Under the pieces are notes generated by a model. That model did not search any database and was not told the DNA's origin. It worked only from the letters and a program-made list of their open reading frames with translations. This document shows, in pieces, positions 1-5,438 of a DNA stretch of 9,541 bases. Made by a program: the position numbers and the translations under genes. The number at the start of each line of letters is the position of its first letter. The stretch's first letter is position 1. The DNA is from Bdellovibrio sp. CG10_big_fil_rev_8_21_14_0_10_47_8 (GTDB taxonomy: Bacteria > Bdellovibrionota > Bdellovibrionia > Bdellovibrionales > Bdellovibrionaceae), in NCBI GenBank assembly GCA_002773975.1, contig PEZR01000162.1, positions 1-9,541 of the forward strand, in the 5' to 3' direction.

Positions 1-975
1 TTTTGACTTAAAATGGCTGATAAGAAGACCGATATCTTCTCTTCGTTCCGCAAGACCCGAAATTGTTACGTTGGTGCCCGTGATCCGGTAAAAGAGGTCA
101 TCACGAAACTTTGCCTCTTTTATAAGTTCAAAAATATTATTGCAGGTAGCACTCATGATACGAAAATCCGATTCAATCACTTTGTTTGAGCCCACCGCAC
201 TGAATCTCTTTTCAGCAATCGCTTTTAAAAGCTTCTGCTGGACCTTCAGAGGCATGGTGGCGATTTCGTCCAAGAAGAGAGTGCCTCCGTCGGCTTCCAC
301 GAGTTTACCGACCTTGTCCTTATCTGCCCCGGTGAAAGCCCCTTTCATATGACCGAAAAGTTCGGATTCAAGCAGATCTTCCGGGATCGCGGAACAGTTC
401 AATTCTATGAACTTTTTGGTGCTGCCAAATTTGGCGCGATGTAGAATATTGGCCAAAACGGTTTTGCCGACACCACTGGGACCGTAAAAGAATATTGGAG
501 CGCTTCCTCGAAAACTGTCTTTCAGTCTGTCAATTTCTTTCAGAAGATTTTGGTCCGTTGTCAGAAATTCAGAAGAGATCAGCTTATCAAATCTCGCTTC
601 CGAAATAGGTGTATTTGAGCAGTTACTTATCACTCTCTCGATTGATTCAAAGTGAAAGGGCTTCGTCACGTAATCGTCACAGCCAACGTCATAGGCCCTT
701 TCAATAAAAACGTCCGCACTATGTGCCGTGACAATTGCGGTGTAAACTCCATTTTCTCTCAATGCGGGAATCAACTCAAAGCCTTCGGAGTTACGATCCA
801 GGTCAAGATCCACAAAAGCCAATTGGAAAGTAGAATCGGACATAAGCTTGCGGGCGGAATTTACCGAGTCGGCCCAAAATACCTTATGGCCGCTTTTCTG
901 AAGAAGCTTTTGCAGTGAAATCGCCGCCAGCTTGTCGTCTTCAACTATGAGTATATTTAAAGAAGGATTTCTCAT
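1..975 (-). CDS. Sigma-54-dependent response regulator (NtrC family), C-terminus outside window
   Basis: This is a two-component transcription activator that uses ATP hydrolysis to open sigma-54 RNA polymerase promoters. My minus-strand translation gives 325 residues before the window edge. The receiver domain (about 6-118) has the acidic pair D13/D14, likely phospho-acceptor D56, T83 and K105, with spacings like NtrC. The AAA+ domain (about 130 onward) has Walker A GPSGVGKT (165-172), the sigma-54 contact loop GAFTGA (212-217), Walker B LFLDE (233-237) and the arginine-finger segment FRDDLFYRI (290-298). The ATG at 973-975 follows AAGGCGGGG, a good ribosome site. Walker A is slightly unusual: most relatives have GESGTGKE. 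The rest of the AAA+ domain and the DNA-binding domain are not visible. Its divergent position to a sigma-54 promoter with phased dyads suggests it controls the rightward operon and perhaps itself. Family call is very secure; target is inferred. Confidence 0.96.
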   Translation of the reverse strand, partial: MRNPSLNILIVEDDKLAAISLQKLLQKSGHKVFWADSVNSARKLMSDSTFQLAFVDLDLDRNSEGFELIPALRENGVYTAIVTAHSADVFIERAYDVGCDDYVTKPFHFESIERVISNCSNTPISEARFDKLISSEFLTTDQNLLKEIDRLKDSFRGSAPIFFYGPSGVGKTVLANILHRAKFGSTKKFIELNCSAIPEDLLESELFGHMKGAFTGADKDKVGKLVEADGGTLFLDEIATMPLKVQQKLLKAIAEKRFSAVGSNKVIESDFRIMSATCNNIFELIKEAKFRDDLFYRITGTNVTISGLAERREDIGLLISHFKSK

Positions 976-1048
976 TTCCCCGCCTTAATAAGCTGCCCAA
1001 AAACTGTGCAGCGAAATAACTATTAAAATACTTTAAGGCGATCCGCAA

Positions 1049-1067
1049 ATGCTCCGTAGCGGAGCAT
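1049..1067. promoter_or_regulatory. Perfect dyad, candidate activator-binding site 1
   Basis: The sequence is ATGCTCCG-TAG-CGGAGCAT, a perfect inverted repeat with 8-base arms and a 3-base centre. It lies about 186 bp upstream of the predicted sigma-54 start point, a normal distance for enhancer-like sites of NtrC-family activators, and about 74 bp upstream of the divergent regulator's start codon. It could also be an RNA hairpin in the regulator's leader, but it has no U-tract. Binding by the adjacent regulator is inferred. Confidence 0.7.
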
Positions 1068-1082
1068 AGAAAAAATACAAGG

Positions 1083-1109
1083 TGCTCCGTAAGTGCTCCG
1101 AATCGGAGC
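1083..1109. promoter_or_regulatory. Half-site plus second dyad, candidate activator-binding site 2
   Basis: A lone TGCTCCG (1083-1089) is followed by TGCTCCG-AAT-CGGAGC (1094-1109), the same architecture as the dyad at 1049-1067. Starts of the TGCTCCG units fall at 1050, 1083 and 1094, that is 33 and 11 bases apart, so all lie on about the same face of the helix. The dyad centres (1058 and 1102) are 44 bp apart. Repeated phased dyads fit cooperative binding of an NtrC-type oligomer upstream of the promoter at 1217-1233. Confidence 0.7.
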
Positions 1110-1139
1110 GATTTTTGAAGTTTTTGAGGTTTCAAAACC

Positions 1140-1210
1140 CCATTTTAGAAAAAATTTGGCGTCTAAATATCTAAAATCATTACATTTATAAAATAACTTT
1201 TATTTAGCGG
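1140..1210. promoter_or_regulatory. AT-rich spacer with weak IHF-like motif
   Basis: This very A+T-rich stretch separates the dyads from the sigma-54 promoter. It includes AATCAT-TACA-TTT (1175-1187), which resembles the IHF consensus WATCAA-N4-TTR with a mismatch in each half. Sigma-54 promoters commonly need intrinsic or IHF-induced DNA bending between enhancer and promoter. The location fits, the motif itself is poor, and intrinsic curvature from the A/T runs may suffice. No gene is seen in 976-1284. Confidence 0.3.
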
Positions 1211-1216
1211 AAAAAG

Positions 1217-1233
1217 TTGGCATGGCGGCTGCT
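1217..1233 (+). promoter_or_regulatory. Sigma-54 (-24/-12) promoter
   Basis: TTGGCATGGCGGCTGCT matches the sigma-54 consensus YTGGCACGRNNNTTGCW at all but two fixed positions. GG is at 1219-1220 and GC at 1231-1232, with the obligatory 12-base spacing between them. The predicted start is near 1244, about 41 bases before the GTG at 1285. The dyads lie 140-190 bp upstream and a sigma-54 activator is encoded divergently, so three independent signals agree. I infer that it drives the secretion operon. Confidence 0.85.
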
Positions 1234-1284
1234 ATAGGCCTCCACCTGTAACAAAAGCAAACGCATTTACGGTTTGGGGGTACG

Positions 1285-1596
1285 GTGGAAAATAAAAAAA
1301 AGAAGCTCGCGGGTATGTTCACTGATCTTTGCTTCTGTCTTTCAGTGGACGAGCTTTGCGGTAATCCGAAGCTCATACAGAAGGCTCAAGAAATTGAAGC
1401 CGATTTATTAAGCCAGAATTCATCCGGCGAAAGCTCGGCAAGTGTCTTCAGAAAAATCAATCGTTTTTTCAGACTCATCAGTGAGAAAGAGCTAAAGCAA
1501 AATCGACTGATCCAGAAGAAGATCCATGGATTCAGCGAATTTTCTGAATTTTGCGAAAAAGAACTCTCGACATTCATTTTTCAGAAGGGAGCGTAA
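1285..1596 (+). CDS. Small protein of unknown function, first gene of operon
   Basis: A 103-residue, lysine- and glutamate-rich soluble protein that I do not recognise. It starts with GTG four bases after a GGGGG ribosome site and begins with a basic run (ENKKKKLAG). No signal peptide or membrane helix is visible, so it is probably cytoplasmic. Residues around LSVDEL...NPKL...QEIEADLL resemble LSVEEL...NRDL...QEIENFF in the ORF at 1831-1971, about 11 identities over 32 positions by eye, suggesting a shared small domain. It is the gene nearest the sigma-54 promoter and its stop lies two bases before the next start. Operon position and ribosome site support expression; function is unknown. Confidence 0.7.
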   Translation: MENKKKKLAGMFTDLCFCLSVDELCGNPKLIQKAQEIEADLLSQNSSGESSASVFRKINRFFRLISEKELKQNRLIQKKIHGFSEFSEFCEKELSTFIFQKGA

Positions 1597-1598
1597 TC

Positions 1599-1808
1599 AT
1601 GAATAACTGTGAATCAATCCAGAACAGTAATAAAAAATCACATCAAGTTCCGCATGACGAATCTACGAAGACTTGCGCTTCAAGTTTTAAAAAAGTGAGT
1701 CGATCATTTTTGCAGATTTTGGATTCACTTTTCACGCAATCGGAAGCTGAAAAACGACTGGAAGAAGAAAAGCAAAAGTTAAGGGCGTTGAACCGATATA
1801 TCTTTTAG
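1599..1808 (+). CDS. Small protein of unknown function
   Basis: A 69-residue polypeptide beginning MNNCESIQNSN, not recognised. I chose the ATG at 1599 because AAGGGAG sits 8 bases upstream and the previous gene ends at 1596. A longer in-frame start at 1551 lies inside that gene. The N-terminal half is polar and probably disordered. The C-terminal half (about 29-65) alternates hydrophobic and charged residues, ending in an EAEKRLEEEKQKLRAL segment likely to be helical or coiled coil. There is no signal peptide. It probably makes protein contacts in the cytoplasm, but no function can be assigned. Confidence 0.6.
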   Translation: MNNCESIQNSNKKSHQVPHDESTKTCASSFKKVSRSFLQILDSLFTQSEAEKRLEEEKQKLRALNRYIF

Positions 1809-1830
1809 CCGCCTGGGAGGACGATCAAAT

Positions 1831-1971
1831 ATGAAGCATTTCGTTGAAACCATCAGAAATGAATTTCGTGAAATTTACGGAAGCCTGAGCGTTGAGGAAC
1901 TGGTGCTCAACAGGGATTTATCGGCAACGATTCAGGAAATTGAAAATTTTTTTGAAAATGAGGGGTTATGA
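1831..1971 (+). CDS. Very small protein of unknown function
   Basis: A 46-residue ORF, MKHFVETIRNEFR to NFFENEGL. The ATG at 1831 is preceded by GGGAGGA at 1815-1821, and the stop overlaps the next start (TGATG at 1969-1973), both typical of a translated, coupled gene. Its centre, LSVEELVLNRDL...IQEIENFF, resembles the middle of the 1285-1596 product, so the two may share a small helical domain. It is acidic, soluble and has no membrane segment. I do not recognise it. It is real mainly on context: ribosome site, overlap and shared motif. Confidence 0.6.
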   Translation: MKHFVETIRNEFREIYGSLSVEELVLNRDLSATIQEIENFFENEGL

Positions 1972-2198
1972 TGACTGAAGAAAAAGTGACGATTCTAAAC
2001 GAATTAACCGACGAAGAGCTTTACGGCTATATCGCTGAACGGCTGAAGAAAGGTTTCAGGAAGAAGTACCGTTCCGATTTCCGCCACGGTGGATTCAATT
2101 TTGTTTTTCATAACGGTCGATTTGTAGGAGTTGAAGAGAAACTGAGGCACCGAGCCTACTGGGTATCGGCTAAAGGGCAAAAAGTGTCGGTTGCTTAA
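1971..2198 (+). CDS. Small basic protein of unknown function
   Basis: 75 residues starting MTEEKVTILNELTDEELYG. Two adjacent ATGs are possible (1968 and 1971). The second is preferred because GAGGGG at 1960-1965 is then 5 bases away, and it forms TGATG with the previous stop. After an acidic N-terminus with a short LTDEEL motif like LSVEEL of its neighbours, the protein is strongly basic and aromatic: ERLKKGFRKKYRSDFRHGG, then FVFHNGRFVGVEEKLRHRAYW. This charge pattern could suit nucleic-acid or membrane-surface binding, which is speculation. There is no signal peptide or membrane helix. Family unknown. Confidence 0.6.
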   Translation: MTEEKVTILNELTDEELYGYIAERLKKGFRKKYRSDFRHGGFNFVFHNGRFVGVEEKLRHRAYWVSAKGQKVSVA

Positions 2199-2213
2199 CC
2201 GGGGGAGGTGTCG

Positions 2214-2381
2214 GTGAAAAAAAGTCTTAAACAATTGATTGAAAAGTTTGAAGCGCAACTGTCGCCAATCGAATTTGAAGGGAGCAAATCATTGCGCAAG
2301 CGCATTGAGAGACTAAAGGGTCTGGCCGCTCGCTTCGATGCGGCGACAAAGTACAAAGAGGTCTGTAATGAACAAAAGTAG
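2214..2381 (+). CDS. Small coiled-coil-like protein of unknown function
   Basis: 55 residues from a GTG start (MKKSLKQLIEKFEAQLSPIEF...). GGAGG at 2204-2208 is 5 bases upstream, an excellent ribosome site that decides the start. The body is a charged amphipathic helix (SLRKRIERLKGLAARFDAATK). Its LSPIEFEGSKSL..RIE segment is faintly like the LSVEEL motif of earlier ORFs, too weak to rely on. Its last 14 bases overlap the membrane ORF beginning at 2368, implying translational coupling. Function unknown. Confidence 0.6.
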   Translation: MKKSLKQLIEKFEAQLSPIEFEGSKSLRKRIERLKGLAARFDAATKYKEVCNEQK

Positions 2382-2997
2382 TAATGATATTCCCGCACCA
2401 TTGGCAGCTTTATTGTTAATTGTCGTACTGATCGGCCTTGCCGTGGCGACTAACGATGGGTTCAATGAACAGAACATCAAACTGATTGAAAGGCTCTTTA
2501 TAACCCATCAAGTGTTTTTAGCAGCTCTGTCGGCATCCATTGTGGTGAATTTATACCTTGTCACTTCATATCTGAGACGAGTTCTGGCACTGAGCAAGCA
2601 AGGCGCAAAACTGAAAAGTCTGAGAAGTAAAGGTGAAAACGGAAGCCTTAATAGAATGAAAACGGCAAGTAATCTTGCGGTACTTTTTTTATCTTCCGGC
2701 ATCATCCACATCGTCTCTCAGGTCGTAGAGTTTGAAATATTCGAGGGGTTGAGAGATCTTGGCCTGAGCTTTGACACTTATCACGCGGCAGTTTTCTGCG
2801 TCGGAAATTTTTATTTGACGGCATTTGCGCTTTTTAAAGCTCTAGAGTCAAATTTTTCTTTCCGGAACCAAGGCACAAAGAGTTCCTGTGATCGTATACC
2901 ATCAAGGCCGGTTATTGAAAACGGCATCTGTCTTGGGGCGACGAACGAGGCTGCTTGTGAGATTGACACCTTAAAAAAGTTGGCTGGGCTACGTTAA
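2368..2997 (+). CDS. Four-helix membrane ORF; probable N-terminal domain of the coupling protein
   Basis: Read in its own frame this gives 209 residues from ATG 2368, with AGAGGT at 2357-2362 upstream. An upstream in-frame ATG at 2338 lies inside the previous gene. Hydrophobic helices lie at about 10-28, 49-69, 103-121 and 138-159. The loop between helices 2 and 3 is strongly basic, so by the positive-inside rule both termini face the cytoplasm. Residues 181-204 (RPVIENGICLG...IDTLKK) look like the linker that precedes the P-loop in VirD4/TraD proteins. The frame ends at TAA 2995-2997, shortly after A AAA AAG at 2973-2979. A -1 shift there enters the ATPase frame and gives VGWATLNRRALNGNILITG, the missing strand before Walker A. 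I therefore read it as the N-terminal part of the coupling protein, possibly also released as a free 209-residue product. Alternatives are a frame-shifting sequence error or a mutation. Confidence 0.8.
   Translation: MNKSSNDIPAPLAALLLIVVLIGLAVATNDGFNEQNIKLIERLFITHQVFLAALSASIVVNLYLVTSYLRRVLALSKQGAKLKSLRSKGENGSLNRMKTASNLAVLFLSSGIIHIVSQVVEFEIFEGLRDLGLSFDTYHAAVFCVGNFYLTAFALFKALESNFSFRNQGTKSSCDRIPSRPVIENGICLGATNEAACEIDTLKKLAGLR
2973..2979 (+). promoter_or_regulatory. Candidate programmed -1 frameshift site (A AAA AAG)
   Basis: In the frame of the 2368 ORF the codons read TTA AAA AAG TTG, so the bases form X XXY YYZ as A AAA AAG, the heptamer used by E. coli dnaX. After a -1 slip the next codon is GTT at 2979-2981, exactly the frame of the ATPase ORF, which is open from 2967. 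The zero-frame stop is 16 bases downstream. Enhancing signals are weak: only GAG at 2958-2960 at the right upstream distance, and no strong stem-loop that I can find by eye. A missing A in the homopolymer from a sequencing error would give the same picture. Confidence 0.55.
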
Positions 2998-3023
2998 ACA
3001 GACGCGCTCTCAATGGAAATATA

Positions 3024-5438
3024 TTGATTACCGGATCTATCGGTTCAGGAAAAACATCCGGCACGATTTTACCTTACCTGGAGCAGATCTTGAAGAATTT
3101 CAGTCCGAAGCCGTCACTACTGCTGATTGACCCGAAAGGAACATTTTTGAAAGCAGCAAAAAAGATCATTGAAAATGAAAAACTCGAAAAAAATATGTTC
3201 CATATCCATCTGGATGGAGACGTCACTTTTAACCCGATTTACGTTGAAAATGCCTTGCAACGGTCAAGGTTTTTAGAAGTTGCCCAGATGGTAAGAGCCG
3301 CGGCCACCAACTACATCGGAAAACAGTTTGACTCTCCTTTCTGGGAAATTTCGGCATTCAATCTGATGAAAAACGCCTTGGTCTATTGTGCGGCAGTGAA
3401 AGAGTATTACACCCTTCGGGATCTCTACGAAGTCATTATCAGAGCGAACAAAGATAACCTTTGGGATGATCTCATCGAGGCGAAAAGAGCCGGTTTAAAA
3501 AATGAATCGAACGAATCGACTGGCGGAAAGCTGGGACCGGAAGAAATCTACAACATTAATTGTGCGATTGAATACTTCCAAAACGAATACCGGCAGCTTG
3601 AAGACAAAGTACGAACCGGGATCTTAGCGACAAGCACAAGTTTTTTAAACCAATTTCAGGAATACAGGGCAGCCAAGATTTTTTGTCCGAAAAAGGAAGA
3701 CCTCAAGATCAAATCAATGGATGAGTTGGTCGATTCCGGCAAGATGATCCTTTTTGACATTACAACTCCCGCACTGGCCAAATCAATGGGAACATTTGTC
3801 AAACTTCATTACCAACAGGCTCTTTTAAACCGTCTTGCAGATACCGAAAGGGATAAGTCCGTCAGCGGGGTTATCATCATCGACGAGTATCAGGATGTCG
3901 TGACCGTTTCGTCCGGTTCAACTATCGGCGATGAGAAATGTCTGGCAAAAGGAAGAGAAGCCAATACGATCACGATCGCGGCCACTCAGTCTTATAGTAC
4001 GCTGGAAAATGCCATAGGCAGGGACAAGGCAACGAAAGAACTGATTCAGAATTTCAGAACCAGGATCGCCTGTCACTCCGCAGACCTCAACACAATTAAA
4101 CTTTTCCAGGAACTTGTCGGAAAAGAAGAACAGCCAAAGACAACGCACAATATTTCTGAAATGTCCCAACACACCAACAGGAATTACCTGATTGGCGGAT
4201 TTGACGCTCAAGACGCCAATATTACGGAGTCCTATAGCACGTCACCTCAAAAGGACTATGCGTTGACTGGCCGTGAGTTTTCCAGCTTGCAGAGTTTTGA
4301 AGCTTTCGGACTCTTATATGACGGAGTTCAAACACGGTTTGAGAAAATATTTTTAAAACCGCATTTCTTAAGGAAGCCAAACACGGCACATAAAAAACTG
4401 ATAAAATTACTGGCATCCACCGCAGCGGGAATCATCTTGATATTGACAGGTGTCCTGAACCGAGCTGAGGCATTCCCGAATGTTTGCAGTGTGGTGAAGG
4501 CCCGCGAGTTTCGCTCCTGTTTGGACTTCAAGGTCAGCGGTGCGATGTGTGGCTGGCCGGTGCCAAGGCCCTGTGCCCGGCTTGAATATTACGTCCCGCA
4601 AACTTTTGTTGAGCTAAGCCCCGATGGAGGAGCGACTCACTTTAAAGAGCTTCCCGGTGTGGCGGCTCAATTGGCGACCCTTGGACCAAAGTCTAAGATC
4701 CCATTTGGATCTGAGGGTATTAACGATAGCCAGTCCTATCATGCCCATGTTCTTGGCGTACCGCTTGCCTCCATTCCTTTCTCTCTCCTTCCCTGCGGTG
4801 GTGCAAGGCCACCAAAGATGTGTTTTGACGCCATGTCTGAGCACATTCACGATCACTGGGCGACCGGAATGGGGGATCTTCTGCAACCTCTTTTCCTGGC
4901 CTGGTCTGCGAGCCCCAAAGCCTGTTTGATAACTGGGGCTCTCAGTTCTGCTACTGGGGGATCAGGGAGCCGTTTCTCGGCCCCTGAATCCCCCATGTGT
5001 AGCGTTCCGTTCCCAAAGCTGCCGACCTTTTTACCGAGTAGTCATCCTGTCTGTAACGGCTGGGGAATTTTCTATCCCAGGTATGGGACATATGATGGTC
5101 CAGCTTCTTTAACAGGCGCACTTATGATCGGCTCCAGGATGAGAAGCCTTGCGAGCGAGGTGTTCCGGTCAAGTCCGTCCAGCATAGATGAAAAATGGCA
5201 GATGATCAGTCCCCAGTCTTCTTCTTGCTTCAGGGAAGGACAAAATCTCGGAATTTTAGAGACGGCGAAAAACGTTCGCGAGCTTGGCAGACTCACGGGT
5301 GGCGGCCTAAAGGGTCACTTGTTCGTCGCTTGGAAGAAAGTCAGTTGCAAACGCGATTGGCCGACGGTGCCCGCTTACTATGCGGCCATCGAAGCCATGG
5401 GAGCCGTCTGCCAAGGCCTTGGCGGAGGTTCACGTTGA
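3024..5438 (+). CDS. VirD4/TraD-like type IV coupling ATPase fused to a TraU-like periplasmic domain
   Basis: The first part is a T4SS coupling protein, the hexameric inner-membrane ATPase that delivers substrate to the channel. Counted from TTG 3024 (804 residues), it has Walker A GSIGSGKT (4-11), DPKG (36-39), FWEISAFNLMKNALVY (106-121), Walker B GVIIIDEYQD (282-291) and AATQSYSTLENAIG (319-332). The P-loop almost at the N-terminus is abnormal. TTG 3024 would split the NILITG strand, and the frame is open upstream to 2967, so the true protein probably starts at 2368 and enters by a -1 shift (1023 residues). After about residue 446 comes HKKLIK, a hydrophobic helix (459-477) and AEA (481-483). 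Then follows a domain with 12 cysteines whose CLDFKVSGAMCGWPVP, NGWGIFYPRYG and KWQMISP segments resemble TraU and related ICE proteins. No ATG, GTG or well-placed TTG lies at the junction, so this looks like a true fusion. ATPase call strong; TraU-like call good. Confidence 0.88.
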   Translation: MITGSIGSGKTSGTILPYLEQILKNFSPKPSLLLIDPKGTFLKAAKKIIENEKLEKNMFHIHLDGDVTFNPIYVENALQRSRFLEVAQMVRAAATNYIGKQFDSPFWEISAFNLMKNALVYCAAVKEYYTLRDLYEVIIRANKDNLWDDLIEAKRAGLKNESNESTGGKLGPEEIYNINCAIEYFQNEYRQLEDKVRTGILATSTSFLNQFQEYRAAKIFCPKKEDLKIKSMDELVDSGKMILFDITTPALAKSMGTFVKLHYQQALLNRLADTERDKSVSGVIIIDEYQDVVTVSSGSTIGDEKCLAKGREANTITIAATQSYSTLENAIGRDKATKELIQNFRTRIACHSADLNTIKLFQELVGKEEQPKTTHNISEMSQHTNRNYLIGGFDAQDANITESYSTSPQKDYALTGREFSSLQSFEAFGLLYDGVQTRFEKIFLKPHFLRKPNTAHKKLIKLLASTAAGIILILTGVLNRAEAFPNVCSVVKAREFRSCLDFKVSGAMCGWPVPRPCARLEYYVPQTFVELSPDGGATHFKELPGVAAQLATLGPKSKIPFGSEGINDSQSYHAHVLGVPLASIPFSLLPCGGARPPKMCFDAMSEHIHDHWATGMGDLLQPLFLAWSASPKACLITGALSSATGGSGSRFSAPESPMCSVPFPKLPTFLPSSHPVCNGWGIFYPRYGTYDGPASLTGALMIGSRMRSLASEVFRSSPSSIDEKWQMISPQSSSCFREGQNLGILETAKNVRELGRLTGGGLKGHLFVAWKKVSCKRDWPTVPAYYAAIEAMGAVCQGLGGGSR
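4392..4472 (+). other. Fusion junction: membrane helix and signal-peptidase-like site
   Basis: Within the 3024 frame, HKKLIK precedes about 19 hydrophobic residues and then NRAEA|FPN, the pattern of a Sec signal peptide with an A-x-A cleavage motif. Here it is internal rather than at an N-terminus. The nearest upstream ribosome-like sequence, AAGGAAG (4370-4376), has no usable start codon at a workable distance. Positive charges before the helix predict that the TraU-like part is exported to the periplasm, and cleavage after AEA could free it. Confidence 0.6.

Noticed and set aside
140..918. Plus-strand ORFs at 140-352 and 652-918
   Set aside because: They lie opposite the well-supported receiver and AAA+ domains of the minus-strand regulator, show no family features and are antisense shadows.
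1049..1109. CRISPR-like or transposon-end interpretation of the TGCTCCG repeats
   Set aside because: Units are too short, spacers are not uniform in length, and no cas, transposase or target-site duplication is visible; a protein-binding operator explains them better.
1239..1280. CCTCCA pairing with TGGGGG to hide the first gene's ribosome site
   Set aside because: Only six pairs, one G-U, with a loop of about 30 bases, and CCTCC at 1239-1243 lies at or upstream of the predicted transcript start near 1244, so it is probably not in the RNA.
4614..4929. ORFs on both strands inside the TraU-like region (about 4614-4929)
   Set aside because: The main frame here carries TraU-like motifs and ordered cysteines; the others have no ribosome site or recognisable content.
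5195..5434. An 80-codon N-terminal extension of the GspE/PilB-type ATPase from ATG 5195
   Set aside because: The extension reads through the end of the TraU-like domain in another frame, gives a low-complexity arginine-rich sequence unlike any GspE domain, and the strong GGAGG at 5424-5428 sets TTG 5435 as start.
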